From positions 372,001 through 436,000 of the forward strand of contig CAWIHK010000002.1 in assembly GCA_963835935.1 (NCBI GenBank): a DNA stretch of 64,000 nucleotides, written 5' to 3'. Below are positions 45,457-53,812 of this stretch, in pieces. The stretch is from CAWIHK01 sp963835935. GTDB taxonomy: Bacteria; Bacteroidota; Ignavibacteria; UBA10030; CAVZMI01. The notes beneath the pieces were generated by a model, which was not told the origin of the DNA, did not search any database, and saw only the letters and a program-made list of their open reading frames with translations. Both the position numbers and the translations under genes were made by a program. The stretch's first letter is position 1, and the number at the start of each line of letters is the position of its first letter.

Positions 45457-46746
45457 TCACGGGTTAACTGTATACCATATATCATTCATGGGTCTCATAT
45501 TATTATTAATCACATCCCCTGTCAAGCCGCCAATTACCCACAATGTATCATTGAAAGCCACAACCTGGTGCTCCATTCTTGGTGCAAAACCAGAGATGGT
45601 TTTCGATTTTGTCCACTCATTTCCGTTTTCAGAATACCAGACATCGTTCACAAAATAATCACCAACACTCATTCCTCCTATTAACCACATCTTATCCTTG
45701 AAGACTTTTACTTGCGAACAATGCCTTGCAGGAAAACCAGCATGTGATGTTACCAATTGCCAATTTATTCCATCTTCAGTACACCAGACGTCATTCAAAT
45801 GAGAGCCGTTATATCCGGCAATAAGCCATAATTTTTCATTGAATACGACGAGTGAATGATAACAACGATTTGGAATTGTTGTTGAAATATTAACTTGATT
45901 CCAATTAGTTCCATCATCGGAATTCCAAACTTTAAGATTGTTTATATTTTCCGTATACGACCAGCCGCCGGTCAGCCATATTTTATTTTTAAAAACGATG
46001 GGAACCTTTTCATCGTACAACGGATAATTACTCACGGCGACCTTTGACCAGCTTTTTCCGTCAGAAGAATTCCAAACCTCGTTGCTATCAGGAAACAACC
46101 AAATTTTATCATTAAAAACTAATGCGTAATATTCGAATGGGGCGGCAATATTTAGATTGTCCGTAATCTTTGTCCAATGAATCGCATTAGTTGAATTCCA
46201 AACATCGAAATGCTGTTGGTCGGGTCTGCCTATTAGCCAAAGTGTGCCGCCATACTCAACCACCTGATGAGCATTCCGAGGTGAGAACTCAGCAACAGAT
46301 GTCGCTTCCAACCATGTTGCTGTTGTGTCATTGCTTTCCTGTTTTGTTGTAAATGAAACAGCATTACCATAGCCTGTGCCTGCATTATTGGTGGCATATG
46401 CTTTTACATAATATTTTGTACCGGCAGTCAAACCGCTGATGTTGCTTGCAAAACTTCCAGTGCCGGTACCATCAGTGGTTTTACTGCTATCGACGGTTGG
46501 ATCTTCGCTTGTCCCCCAGCATACACCGCGAGCGGTTACGGCAGCCCCGCCATCGCTTGTAATAGTGCCTCCACATACGGCTGTATTGTTGGTTATTGAA
46601 CTAACAGTATCTGTTGACACGACCGGCACATTTATATTTGCCGGTGGATTGGTGACGGCATTATCTTTCTTACAACTGGTTGGAAATATTAACAACACTA
46701 TTACGAACAGATAAACATAATTTTTACTTTCTAAAGTATTCTTCAT
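45457..46746 (-). CDS. Kelch-type surface lipoprotein with shared FN3-like cassette
   Basis: A 429-residue lipoprotein. The signal ends in a lipobox PTSC followed by KKDNAVTNPP. Residues about 37-135 form the FN3-like cassette found in nine genes here (TVSSITNNTAVCGGTITSDG, RGVCWGTSEDPTVDSSKT, then AYATNNAGTGYGNAVSFTT). The rest is a beta-propeller of six kelch-like repeats (FSPRNAHQVVEYGGTLWLIG, then ARHCSQVKVFKDKMWLIGGM and NDVWYSENGNEW). Such propellers bind proteins or sugars; no oxidase copper ligands are evident. It is the last gene of the lipoprotein run and probably cotranscribed with the broken kelch gene 28 bases upstream. The KKDN after the lipid Cys may act as an export signal to the surface. 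Confidence 0.8.
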   Translation of the reverse strand: MKNTLESKNYVYLFVIVLLIFPTSCKKDNAVTNPPANINVPVVSTDTVSSITNNTAVCGGTITSDGGAAVTARGVCWGTSEDPTVDSSKTTDGTGTGSFASNISGLTAGTKYYVKAYATNNAGTGYGNAVSFTTKQESNDTTATWLEATSVAEFSPRNAHQVVEYGGTLWLIGRPDQQHFDVWNSTNAIHWTKITDNLNIAAPFEYYALVFNDKIWLFPDSNEVWNSSDGKSWSKVAVSNYPLYDEKVPIVFKNKIWLTGGWSYTENINNLKVWNSDDGTNWNQVNISTTIPNRCYHSLVVFNEKLWLIAGYNGSHLNDVWCTEDGINWQLVTSHAGFPARHCSQVKVFKDKMWLIGGMSVGDYFVNDVWYSENGNEWTKSKTISGFAPRMEHQVVAFNDTLWVIGGLTGDVINNNMRPMNDIWYTVNP

Positions 46747-46774
46747 TTTTTTTAATCCATTTATTAATTCTCGT

Positions 46775-48049
46775 TTAATTTTTTAGAGTCACACTTTTTT
46801 TAGCTATGTCGATAATTATATCATCGGGAAGGTATTCATAAACTTTGTTCAAATTCAGTGTTGAATCTGCCCCTCCAAAAAGAACAACTGTATTCTTAAA
46901 TGCAGAATGTGCAAAATATGAACCTTCAAAATGTATAGGAGAATTCATACTCCATTTGTTGGAATCAATATCATAAACCGATACTTTGTTCTCAAAGAAA
47001 AAATAGATTCTATCGCTTATTCGGGAACCTCTGAAATAAGCCAAAGGTGAAATTGCATTTGCATTTGTTGTCCAGGAATTATTAAACGGGTCAAAAACCT
47101 GAACTGTTATAGAAGGCGGATAACCAAAACTTTCATCAACACCACCGAATACATAAATTTTCGAATTTATTATTAAAGCATAAGCTGCATGTCTCTTATT
47201 CGGCATTTGTGCTTTGAGTGTCCATTGCTTTTTATCAATATTAAATTCTTTTACTGAATCGACATTCCAATAATTATTTCCACTCTTCATAAAACCACCC
47301 ATAACATAAATGCTTCTATTTATAACTGCGACTGCAGGATCATTGACAGGTGTCCGAGTGCTGTCAATTCTAATCCAATTGTCGGTTCTAATGCTATATC
47401 CTGCCAACACATGATACTTTGTATTATCGCGGGCACCGATTCCAATAACTGCATATATCGTATCATTTATCAAACCCAGGCCGCTCCAGTTAAATTCTTT
47501 ACCCGGATAACTTGCTTTCACTTCCCATGAGTTTGTCAATGGAGAATAAACTTATACTGCACCGGAATTATCACCTCCAACGACGTAAATTTTATTCTCA
47601 AAATATATTGCATGAGCCATTGATCTTGCTGTCGGCATATTTGCTTTTTGAATTAGATTGGTCACAGTTGTAAAACTTATTTCGTTACCGTATGCAGTGC
47701 CTTTACTATTCGTTGCATAAGCACGCACAAAATAAATTGTACTGGCTGTTAAACCAGTAATGTTACTTATAAAATTTCCTGTTCCGCTGCTATCGATAGT
47801 TTTACTGCTATCTATAGTTGGATTTTCGCTCGTACCCCAGCACACACCGCGAGTGATTACAAGAGCACCGCCATCGCTTGTAATAGTGCCTCCACATACA
47901 GCTTTATTGTTAGTTATTGAACTAACGGTATCTGTTGTCAAGACCGGAACATTTATATTTGCCGGTGGATTGGTGACGGCGTTATCTTTCTTACAACTGC
48001 TTAGAAAGATTAACCACACTGGTATGAGCCAGTAAATATAAATTTTCAT
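46775..48049 (-). pseudogene. Kelch-type lipoprotein split by an in-frame stop
   Basis: The 5' part (48049-47552) has the lipobox SSCKKDNAVTNPP, the FN3-like cassette (RGVCWGTSENPTIDSSKT) and the first kelch strand IYVVGGDNSGAV. A TAA at 47552-47554 interrupts it, and the same frame continues at once as VYSPLTNSWEVKASYPG and four further kelch repeats (INRSIYVMGGF, NSKIYVFGGVDES) down to 46775. Without the stop the protein would be 424 residues, a normal length for its paralogues. No alternative start with a ribosome site follows the stop. Probably a recent nonsense mutation, since the rest of the frame is intact. Confidence 0.8.
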
Positions 48050-48165
48050 AACATAATTCGTTTTTATTTGAGTTCATTCATTATCATTATTGATGATTCA
48101 CATAACGTAATACAACGGTAAATAAAATACAAACTGTTTTGTTGTAAGGAAAATTCATCATGTTT

Positions 48166-48216
48166 AAAAAAAAGAAGTAGGCAAGAAGATTGCTAAAGAA
48201 AGTCCTTGCCTTCTTC
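48166..48216 (-). terminator. Rho-independent terminator after the ABC ATPase gene
   Basis: On the minus strand, GAAGAAGGCAAG (48216-48205) pairs with CTTGCCTACTTC (48185-48174), 11 of 12, loop 19 bases, followed by eight T (48173-48166). It begins 15 bases after the ATPase stop at 48231 and separates the ABC pair from the kelch genes. Confidence 0.8.
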
Positions 48217-48230
48217 TTTCTCAAATAGTT

Positions 48231-48920
48231 TTATTTCACCGGCATTTCATTTATTGACCCGTATTGCAGTAGTAAGGTTTGGCCAAAATTATGCTCAGGG
48301 TAATGTCCATGCGTAGCAACGATTAATGCAGTATTATTTTCTTCTACAAACGAGTGCAGAAGATGAGCAATATCATCAGCAGATTCTTGGTCCAAATCAC
48401 CTGTGGGTTCATCTGCGAGAATTAATGCCGGTTTTCTAACCAATGTACGCGCGATGGCAACCCGTTGTTGTTCTCCCATACTCATTTCTGTCGGAAAATG
48501 ATTGAATCGGTCTTTCAATCCCACCTGCTCCAACATTTCACGCGCATCCCGATGCCGCTCTATTGATGAATCGACAATACCTTCGAGCGCCGCTTCCACA
48601 TTTTCAAGCGCCGTCCAGGACGATATTAAATTCAAATTCTGAAAAATGATTCCAATGCTTGTGCGTCTGAGTTTGGATATTTCCTTTGAAGAATACGAAC
48701 TCAAAGATGAACCATTAAAAATAATATCGCCGATAGTGGGATTATCCAACCCGCAGAGTAATGATAATAAGACGGACTTCCCTTGACCGCTTCGACCGAA
48801 AATCAAAACCGTATTACCTGATTTTATCTGCAAATTTACGTCACGCAATACTTCAAGATTATTTCCATTTCGCAAGAATGTTTTGGTCACATTTTTACAT
48901 TGCAAAAGAATCGTATTCAT
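48231..48920 (-). CDS. ABC transporter ATPase, LolD/MacB type
   Basis: A 229-residue ATPase with Walker A GRSGQGKS (42-49), Q-loop IIFQNLNLIS, signature MSMGEQQRVAIART, Walker B LILADEPTGDLD and the switch His in VATHGH. The EPTGDLD segment and MSMGEQQ are characteristic of the LolD/FtsE/MacB branch, which works with FtsX-like permeases on lipoproteins, peptides or cell-wall enzymes. All catalytic residues are present. It starts 15 bases after the permease gene and is followed by a terminator, so these two genes form a closed unit inside the lipoprotein run. The substrate is unknown; release or export of the surrounding lipoproteins is an attractive but untested idea. Confidence 0.9.
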   Translation of the reverse strand: MNTILLQCKNVTKTFLRNGNNLEVLRDVNLQIKSGNTVLIFGRSGQGKSVLLSLLCGLDNPTIGDIIFNGSSLSSYSSKEISKLRRTSIGIIFQNLNLISSWTALENVEAALEGIVDSSIERHRDAREMLEQVGLKDRFNHFPTEMSMGEQQRVAIARTLVRKPALILADEPTGDLDQESADDIAHLLHSFVEENNTALIVATHGHYPEHNFGQTLLLQYGSINEMPVK

Positions 48921-48935
48921 TTTTGACAGATTGTA

Positions 48936-50108
48936 TTATAGAGTTCGTAAATTATTTGTCGGCCGTTTTCTTAAAACGATGGAAACAACAATGAAGCCGG
49001 ATATTATCGACGTCAAAACTATCACGCAAAAGCCTGTCATTGAAATCATAAATGTATTTGTTGTCAACGTCTGTGTGGAGAATTGATAAACCGTTGCAAA
49101 AATGCATCCGCCTATTCCACCTATCATTGTTTGAGTAATGAATTCATCGACAACAAATAATGAAATATTTGAATTTGACCAGCCTATCGAGTGTAAAATC
49201 CCGATCTCTCGTTTTCGTTCGACCACAGACGCGTACTGATTCCGAATGACATGAATAAAAACGAATAAGACCATTAAGATGCTTGCAAACAACAACGTAT
49301 ATCGATTAAGATCTAATGCCGATGCTGCCGGCTTATGACAAGCGTATGATGAAACAATATTATCCTTTCCAAGAAGGTTTTTAACATCCTGCATAGCTTG
49401 AGTATGAACATGCGCGTTGACCGATTCGACAAGTATAATGTTCATTTGATCCTTGAGAGGATTCCATGTGCGGGTACTGATAGCGCTCTCGGCCTGAGAG
49501 AAAGGCATATATACATCGGCTTTCACCGGTCGAATTCCGGCGTTTACAATTCCTTTCACCCGAAAATATTTATCCGCAATCCGGATTGAATCCCCGACAT
49601 GAATTACTCTCGATATAGCATAGGAATGTTCAATCATCACTTCATTTGTGTCGCTCGAAGAAATATAACGGCCTTCGATTAAATCCGTCGATGCACATGT
49701 TGTGTTGGCCACAGAAATATTATTCTCCGGCATGAAACCGGCAACGGTAAAACTAACATGACGAATCGAGTCTTGGAATAAAAACATCAACATGGCCGAT
49801 GCATCGCTTACACTTGGAAGCTTTTTGACCTCATCTAGAATCTGTGTCGACAAAACCGCAGAACGTGTACCGTTAGCCCAAAAACCTTCATTCCTTACAT
49901 CCCTTAATTGGGGGAGATTACAACAAACAGGTCGGAATGCAATAAAGTGAGTTCCGGTATTCTGCAAAGTTTTGTTCATTGATAAATCCGATTCCTGCAG
50001 CAAAGAAATCAACAGGCTAAATACGATAACAGCTAACGTATAACTTAAAATGGCAGCAAGTGACCGATTTTTTCGACGAATTATTTCACGCCATGAATAT
50101 TTCCACAT
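48936..50108 (-). CDS. FtsX/MacB-like ABC permease
   Basis: A 390-residue permease with four membrane helices: one near residues 17-40 after the amphipathic MWKYSWREIIRRKNR, and three near 270-380 (RYTLLFASILMVLFVFIHVI; FITQTMIGGIGGCIFATVY; FCVIVLTSIISGFIVVSIVL). Between them lies a MacB-like periplasmic domain of about 220 residues. The cytosolic ASVVERKREIGILHSIGWS is the coupling motif of this family. The domain contains several Cys (CCNLPQL, NTTCAST, YACHKP), unusual for a periplasmic loop, possibly disulfide-bonded. It pairs with the ATPase downstream; two chains of each would form the complex. No membrane-fusion partner is nearby. Confidence 0.85.
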   Translation of the reverse strand: MWKYSWREIIRRKNRSLAAILSYTLAVIVFSLLISLLQESDLSMNKTLQNTGTHFIAFRPVCCNLPQLRDVRNEGFWANGTRSAVLSTQILDEVKKLPSVSDASAMLMFLFQDSIRHVSFTVAGFMPENNISVANTTCASTDLIEGRYISSSDTNEVMIEHSYAISRVIHVGDSIRIADKYFRVKGIVNAGIRPVKADVYMPFSQAESAISTRTWNPLKDQMNIILVESVNAHVHTQAMQDVKNLLGKDNIVSSYACHKPAASALDLNRYTLLFASILMVLFVFIHVIRNQYASVVERKREIGILHSIGWSNSNISLFVVDEFITQTMIGGIGGCIFATVYQFSTQTLTTNTFMISMTGFCVIVLTSIISGFIVVSIVLRKRPTNNLRTL

Positions 50109-50227
50109 GTTGTGTCCTTTTTAAAACAGATATTCATCAACGGATTTAATGGATTTGGATACGTGCAAAAACCGAATGCCGATCGTGAATCTGTAATCTC
50201 TGATTTCAGATTCTTTATTGTGTTTAT

Positions 50228-50313
50228 AATATTCAAATTTGGACTATATACACTATTTGAATGTTGTATAAATAATATTCAATTTTGGGCGATATGCACT
50301 ATTTGAATATTGA
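50228..50313. repeat. Direct repeat of about 40 bp at the end of the DNRLRE gene
   Basis: AATATTCAAATTTGG-type units at 50228-50266 and 50274-50313 both end in CACTATTTGAAT(G/A)TTG. The second lies in the coding end and the first just after the stop, so the 3' end of the gene appears to have been duplicated. Confidence 0.55.
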
Positions 50314-51188
50314 TAATTATTAAACTCGACCGCACCGGTGGCGGATGGTGTTGTTCCTGTAGAATGACCCATCATACCAAAGTTGGATTCAGGGTGTGCA
50401 AACCAGAATTTAACAAAGTCCGTAACATCTACCGATAGCCAATGCCCAGCTTTGGGCCAGTCGGACACGATAGAACCCTGCAACGTATATGACGGTGCAG
50501 TTTTATCCGTAATAGTCATTTGGTCCCAATTTCCCAGAATCCGACAAAAAACCATTTCACCAGAAAGTGTTCCGGCAACTGATGTGCACATCAATTGCAT
50601 CGTAGCTTGTGTAATTGTGATTCCTTGCGGTAAACTCGAGAGATCCCAAAAGATATACGTCCGTGCAAAACAGCTTCCATAAGCGCCTTGATAAAGTTTC
50701 GGATATACTCCATAATTATTTGCATTCGGTGCACAACTACAAGCCCATGCATCTTTATTTTCCTGAAGAACAAAATTTTGAGTATCGGCAGTCGAATAGG
50801 TTGTAAAAGATAATGCGCTTCCATAACCCGTGCCCGCATCGTTCGTTGCATAAGCACGTACAAAATAAGTTGTACTGGCTGTCAAACCGGTAATGTTGCT
50901 GGTAAAACTTACTGTACTGACACTATCAAAGGTTTTGCTGCTATCAATAGTAGGGTTATGACTCCTACCCCAACACACGCCAGAAGCGGTTACGGCAGCC
51001 CCGCCATCGCTTGTAATAGTACCTCCACAAACGGCTGTATGAATAGTTATTGAACTAACAGTATCTGTTGTCAAAACCGGTACACTTATATTTGCCGATT
51101 GATTTGTGACGGCATTATCTTTCTTACAACTGCTTAGAGAGATTAACAACAATGGTATGAGCCAGTAAATACAAAATATCACTTTCAT
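50253..51188 (-). CDS. DNRLRE-domain lipoprotein with shared FN3-like cassette
   Basis: A 311-residue lipoprotein. It has the lipobox SSCKKDNAVTNQS and the FN3-like cassette (TVSSITIHTAVCGGTITSDG; RSHNPTIDSSKT). The C-terminal 165 residues are a DNRLRE domain: LQENKDAWACSCAPNANNYG, TYIFWDLSSLPQGITITQAT, WDQMTITDKTAPSY, then SVDVTDFVKFWFAHPESNFG and AYRPKLNIIY. DNRLRE modules are beta-sandwiches thought to bind polysaccharides at the cell surface. It stands upstream of the ABC permease gene with 144 bases between. This is the only member of the run with this domain. The last residues (TTFK) lie in a duplicated 40-bp stretch, so the native terminus may have been a few residues different. Confidence 0.82.
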   Translation of the reverse strand: MKVIFCIYWLIPLLLISLSSCKKDNAVTNQSANISVPVLTTDTVSSITIHTAVCGGTITSDGGAAVTASGVCWGRSHNPTIDSSKTFDSVSTVSFTSNITGLTASTTYFVRAYATNDAGTGYGSALSFTTYSTADTQNFVLQENKDAWACSCAPNANNYGVYPKLYQGAYGSCFARTYIFWDLSSLPQGITITQATMQLMCTSVAGTLSGEMVFCRILGNWDQMTITDKTAPSYTLQGSIVSDWPKAGHWLSVDVTDFVKFWFAHPESNFGMMGHSTGTTPSATGAVEFNNYQYSNSAYRPKLNIIYTTFK

Positions 51189-51379
51189 AACTTGACCTTT
51201 CTCCGTTTAATCAGACGGTGAGTAGTAGTTAATTCCAATATCCAGTGCACTATTTAAAGTATTACGTATTGATCGGCACAGATTCCTCAGGATTTTCGTA
51301 TCATATTTTTGAAGTTGTTCTCTCTAATCTTAGCCAGTGTCTTCATTGGTCACTCGTTGTTAAACAACACAATAGAGTA

Positions 51380-52375
51380 TTAATCCTTAACACAGCGAAT
51401 GGAATTTCCTACATTCCAACTGCCGTAGTCATCCCTGGTAATACGCGTGTAATCGCAGTGAAGGTATCGATACCAAGCTTGTGGTGAGACACTGGCCGTA
51501 GCGGTCCACCAATTGCCGCTGGTACCAAAGTCAAGAAATCGGCCATCGAGGTAACGACCGCCACCAGGGAGAGCTAAAAAACCACTGCTATTGTCGGCAC
51601 CTACATTTGGACTATTCCAATGAGTAGTACCGATTTCCTTTAGCTTCGCGCCGGCTATGTTTTCGCCTCCAAGATATGTAGAAAGTATTGTCCATTCCGA
51701 ATCAGTCGGCACATGCCAACCTGCTGGGGCGAGATTCCTTTTATCGTTTACAGCGTACCAGTTATATAACTTCCCGTAAGTCTTTGAAATATTTATGTCG
51801 TTATTATAATTACAATACGCTCCTGATTTCAACTTACTCCATTTCGAATTATCAGTGACGTTTGGAATTGAGTCGCCATTCCGGTAGTGAGTAGTTCTCA
51901 GATTTTCTGCCATCCACACCTGACTTCCAATGATTACTGTGTTATAAATATTGCCATCGATATCAGTCACGACAGTGCTTGTAGTAAAATCCAATTCATC
52001 GCCGTAGGATGTTCCAGCAGTGTTAGTGGCATAAGCACGAACATGATAAGTTGTGTTGGATGTTAATCCGGTGATAGTACTGGTAAAAATTCCTATGCTG
52101 GCACCATCGGCTGTTTTATTGCTGTCGATGGTTGGATTTTGACTTGTTCCCCAGCACACGCCGCGAGCAGTTATCGTAGCTCCGCCATCGCTTGCAATAG
52201 TGCCTCCACATTCGGCTGTATTATTAGTTATTGAACTAACGGAATCTGTTGATACGACCGGCACAGTAATGCTTGCCGGCGGATTTGTGACGGCGTTATC
52301 TTTCTTACAACTAGAAAATAATATTAAAAATCCAATTATAAATAAAATAGTTGCTTTCGTTCTCACAATATTCAT
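51380..52375 (-). CDS. FISUMP-domain lipoprotein with FN3-like cassette, first copy
   Basis: A 331-residue lipoprotein (start ATG 52375; an in-frame ATG at 52390 adds MKEKE and has no ribosome site). Lipobox FSSCKKDNAVTNPP is followed by the FN3-like cassette (RGVCWGTSQNPTIDSNKT) and then a FISUMP domain (TIGR02145): DIDGNIYNTVIIGSQVWMAE, NLRTTHYRNGDSIPNV, YGKLYNWYAVND, GWHVPTDSEWTILSTYLGG, NSSGFLALPGGGRY and the C-terminal SIRCVKD. The fold is related to sulfatase-modifying (FGE-sulfatase) and C-type-lectin-like proteins; the function is unknown, with surface display or sugar binding likely. The 191-base spacer upstream holds no gene. Its end sequence recurs as a relic at 44985. Confidence 0.85.
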   Translation of the reverse strand: MNIVRTKATILFIIGFLILFSSCKKDNAVTNPPASITVPVVSTDSVSSITNNTAECGGTIASDGGATITARGVCWGTSQNPTIDSNKTADGASIGIFTSTITGLTSNTTYHVRAYATNTAGTSYGDELDFTTSTVVTDIDGNIYNTVIIGSQVWMAENLRTTHYRNGDSIPNVTDNSKWSKLKSGAYCNYNNDINISKTYGKLYNWYAVNDKRNLAPAGWHVPTDSEWTILSTYLGGENIAGAKLKEIGTTHWNSPNVGADNSSGFLALPGGGRYLDGRFLDFGTSGNWWTATASVSPQAWYRYLHCDYTRITRDDYGSWNVGNSIRCVKD

Positions 52376-52458
52376 TTCTTTCTCTTTCATATTTAGTACT
52401 GTTTATAAACTACGACATTGATAACAGCAGACAAAGAAAGATGAACTGCTGGAAACAC

Positions 52459-53475
52459 TTAATCCTTTATGCAACGAACACTAAAGCCATAAACTTCACC
52501 GTTATCGTCATTTCTTCGGGTTACTCTAGAATCACTGTAGCCCAGGTACCAGTACCACGCACTAGTCGCATTCACCTTCGTAGCCGACCACCAATAACCA
52601 TATCTGCCAACTACCCAAAACAATCCAGCATCATCACGGCAGCCACCGGGAAGCGCCGAAAAACCGCTACTGTTATCTGCACCGGTATTAGGGCTGCTCC
52701 AATGTGTAGTTCTGGTTTCTTTTAATTTCCCACCGGACAAACTATCACCACCAAGAAAATTTACTAAAGTTGTCCACTCTGCATCTACGGGTACGTGCCA
52801 GCCTTTCGGACAGAGTTTTCCTGTATTCACTGCATACCAGTTGTATAAAGCTCCATAAACATTTTTATAACGTGCTTCATCATCATTGTACCAGCAAAAA
52901 GCAGGTGTCGATAATGCCGCCCAGCCTGATGCTTCTGTTACATTCGGAATAGCAGTTCCATCATTATTTTTTGTTGTACGAAGATTTTCAACCATCCAAA
53001 CTTGTGTGCCAATAGTTAGAGTATGATAAACATTACCGTCTATGTCGTTGACAGTAGAGTCTACCGTTGTAAATGATATTACGTTTCCATAACCTATGCC
53101 TACTTTGTTCGTGGCATAAGCACGAAGATAGTAAGTGGTATTGGCTATTAAATCGGTAATGTTACTAATAAAACTGCCTGTACCATGACCATCAGTGGTC
53201 TTACTGCTATCGATTGTCGGATTTTGATTTGTACCCCAGCACACACCGCGAGCGGTTATCGGAGCACCGCCATCGCTTGTAACGTCACCGCCACCAACAG
53301 ATGAAGTATTGGTTATTGCAGTAACGGCATTCGTTGTCACTACCGGTACATTTATCGTTGACGATGAATTAATGATGGAATTATCCTTCCTGCAACTGTA
53401 TGAAAATATTAACAACACAATCATTAGCAGGTAAACACAATTTTTAATTTTCATAGTATTTTTCATTTTGTTCAT
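52459..53475 (-). CDS. FISUMP-domain lipoprotein with FN3-like cassette, second copy
   Basis: A 338-residue lipoprotein, ATG 53475 preceded by AAGGAAATGGA. The lipobox is YSCRKDNSIINSS, the only one of the set with Arg after Cys. The FN3-like cassette has diverged (TAITNTSSVGGGDVTSDGG). FISUMP landmarks: DIDGNVYHTLTIGTQVWMVE, NLRTTKNNDGTAIPNV, YGALYNWYAVNTGKLC, GWHVPVDAEWTTLVNFLGG, NSSGFSALPGGCRDD, YWWSATKVNATSAW and GFSVRCIKD. The EASGWAALSTPAFCWY segment, with an added Cys, distinguishes it from the first copy. It lies 68 bases upstream of the first copy on the same strand and may be cotranscribed with it. Confidence 0.85.
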   Translation of the reverse strand: MNKMKNTMKIKNCVYLLMIVLLIFSYSCRKDNSIINSSSTINVPVVTTNAVTAITNTSSVGGGDVTSDGGAPITARGVCWGTNQNPTIDSSKTTDGHGTGSFISNITDLIANTTYYLRAYATNKVGIGYGNVISFTTVDSTVNDIDGNVYHTLTIGTQVWMVENLRTTKNNDGTAIPNVTEASGWAALSTPAFCWYNDDEARYKNVYGALYNWYAVNTGKLCPKGWHVPVDAEWTTLVNFLGGDSLSGGKLKETRTTHWSSPNTGADNSSGFSALPGGCRDDAGLFWVVGRYGYWWSATKVNATSAWYWYLGYSDSRVTRRNDDNGEVYGFSVRCIKD

Positions 53476-53562
53476 TCCATTTCCTTATTATGAATCAGAT
53501 TTTTCCAAAATAAATATTCGAAGAATCATTTTGGATAAGTACTGCCATAATTATAAAAATAT

Positions 53563-53607
53563 GGTTCGTAAATTCGACCGGGGGTAAGAAGTCGAACCGT
53601 TTTTTTT
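53563..53607 (+). terminator. Terminator-like hairpin in the 53476-53812 spacer
   Basis: GGTTCG (53563-53568) pairs with CGAACC (53593-53598), with a nested TTCGAC/GTCGAA pair, then eight T from 53600. On the plus strand it looks like a terminator, though no plus-strand gene precedes it; on the minus strand the T run (TATTTTTATAA) is weaker but could serve the kelch gene ending at 53813. The rest of this 337-base spacer holds no gene. Confidence 0.5.
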
Positions 53608-53812
53608 ACAGAGCGACTACCACTTTGTCATTCCACCAACTTAATTCCTCACACATCTTTTCCCATTAATTAACTAATTCATCACTAAATGAAAATATTC
53701 TATTGAATTTTTCAGGTTGTGCTATATTTTGGACAGCGTTGAATTATTTTTGAAGTATCTTTTTTTTGAAAACGAATTCTTCCTGTTCATTTCCAATATC
53801 GACTCCGATTAC

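Noticed and set aside
53608..53640. tRNA-like words (GTGGTAGTCGC, CCACCA) next to the 53563 hairpin
   Set aside because: No acceptor pairing or T-arm could be formed on either strand; only the hairpin is supported.
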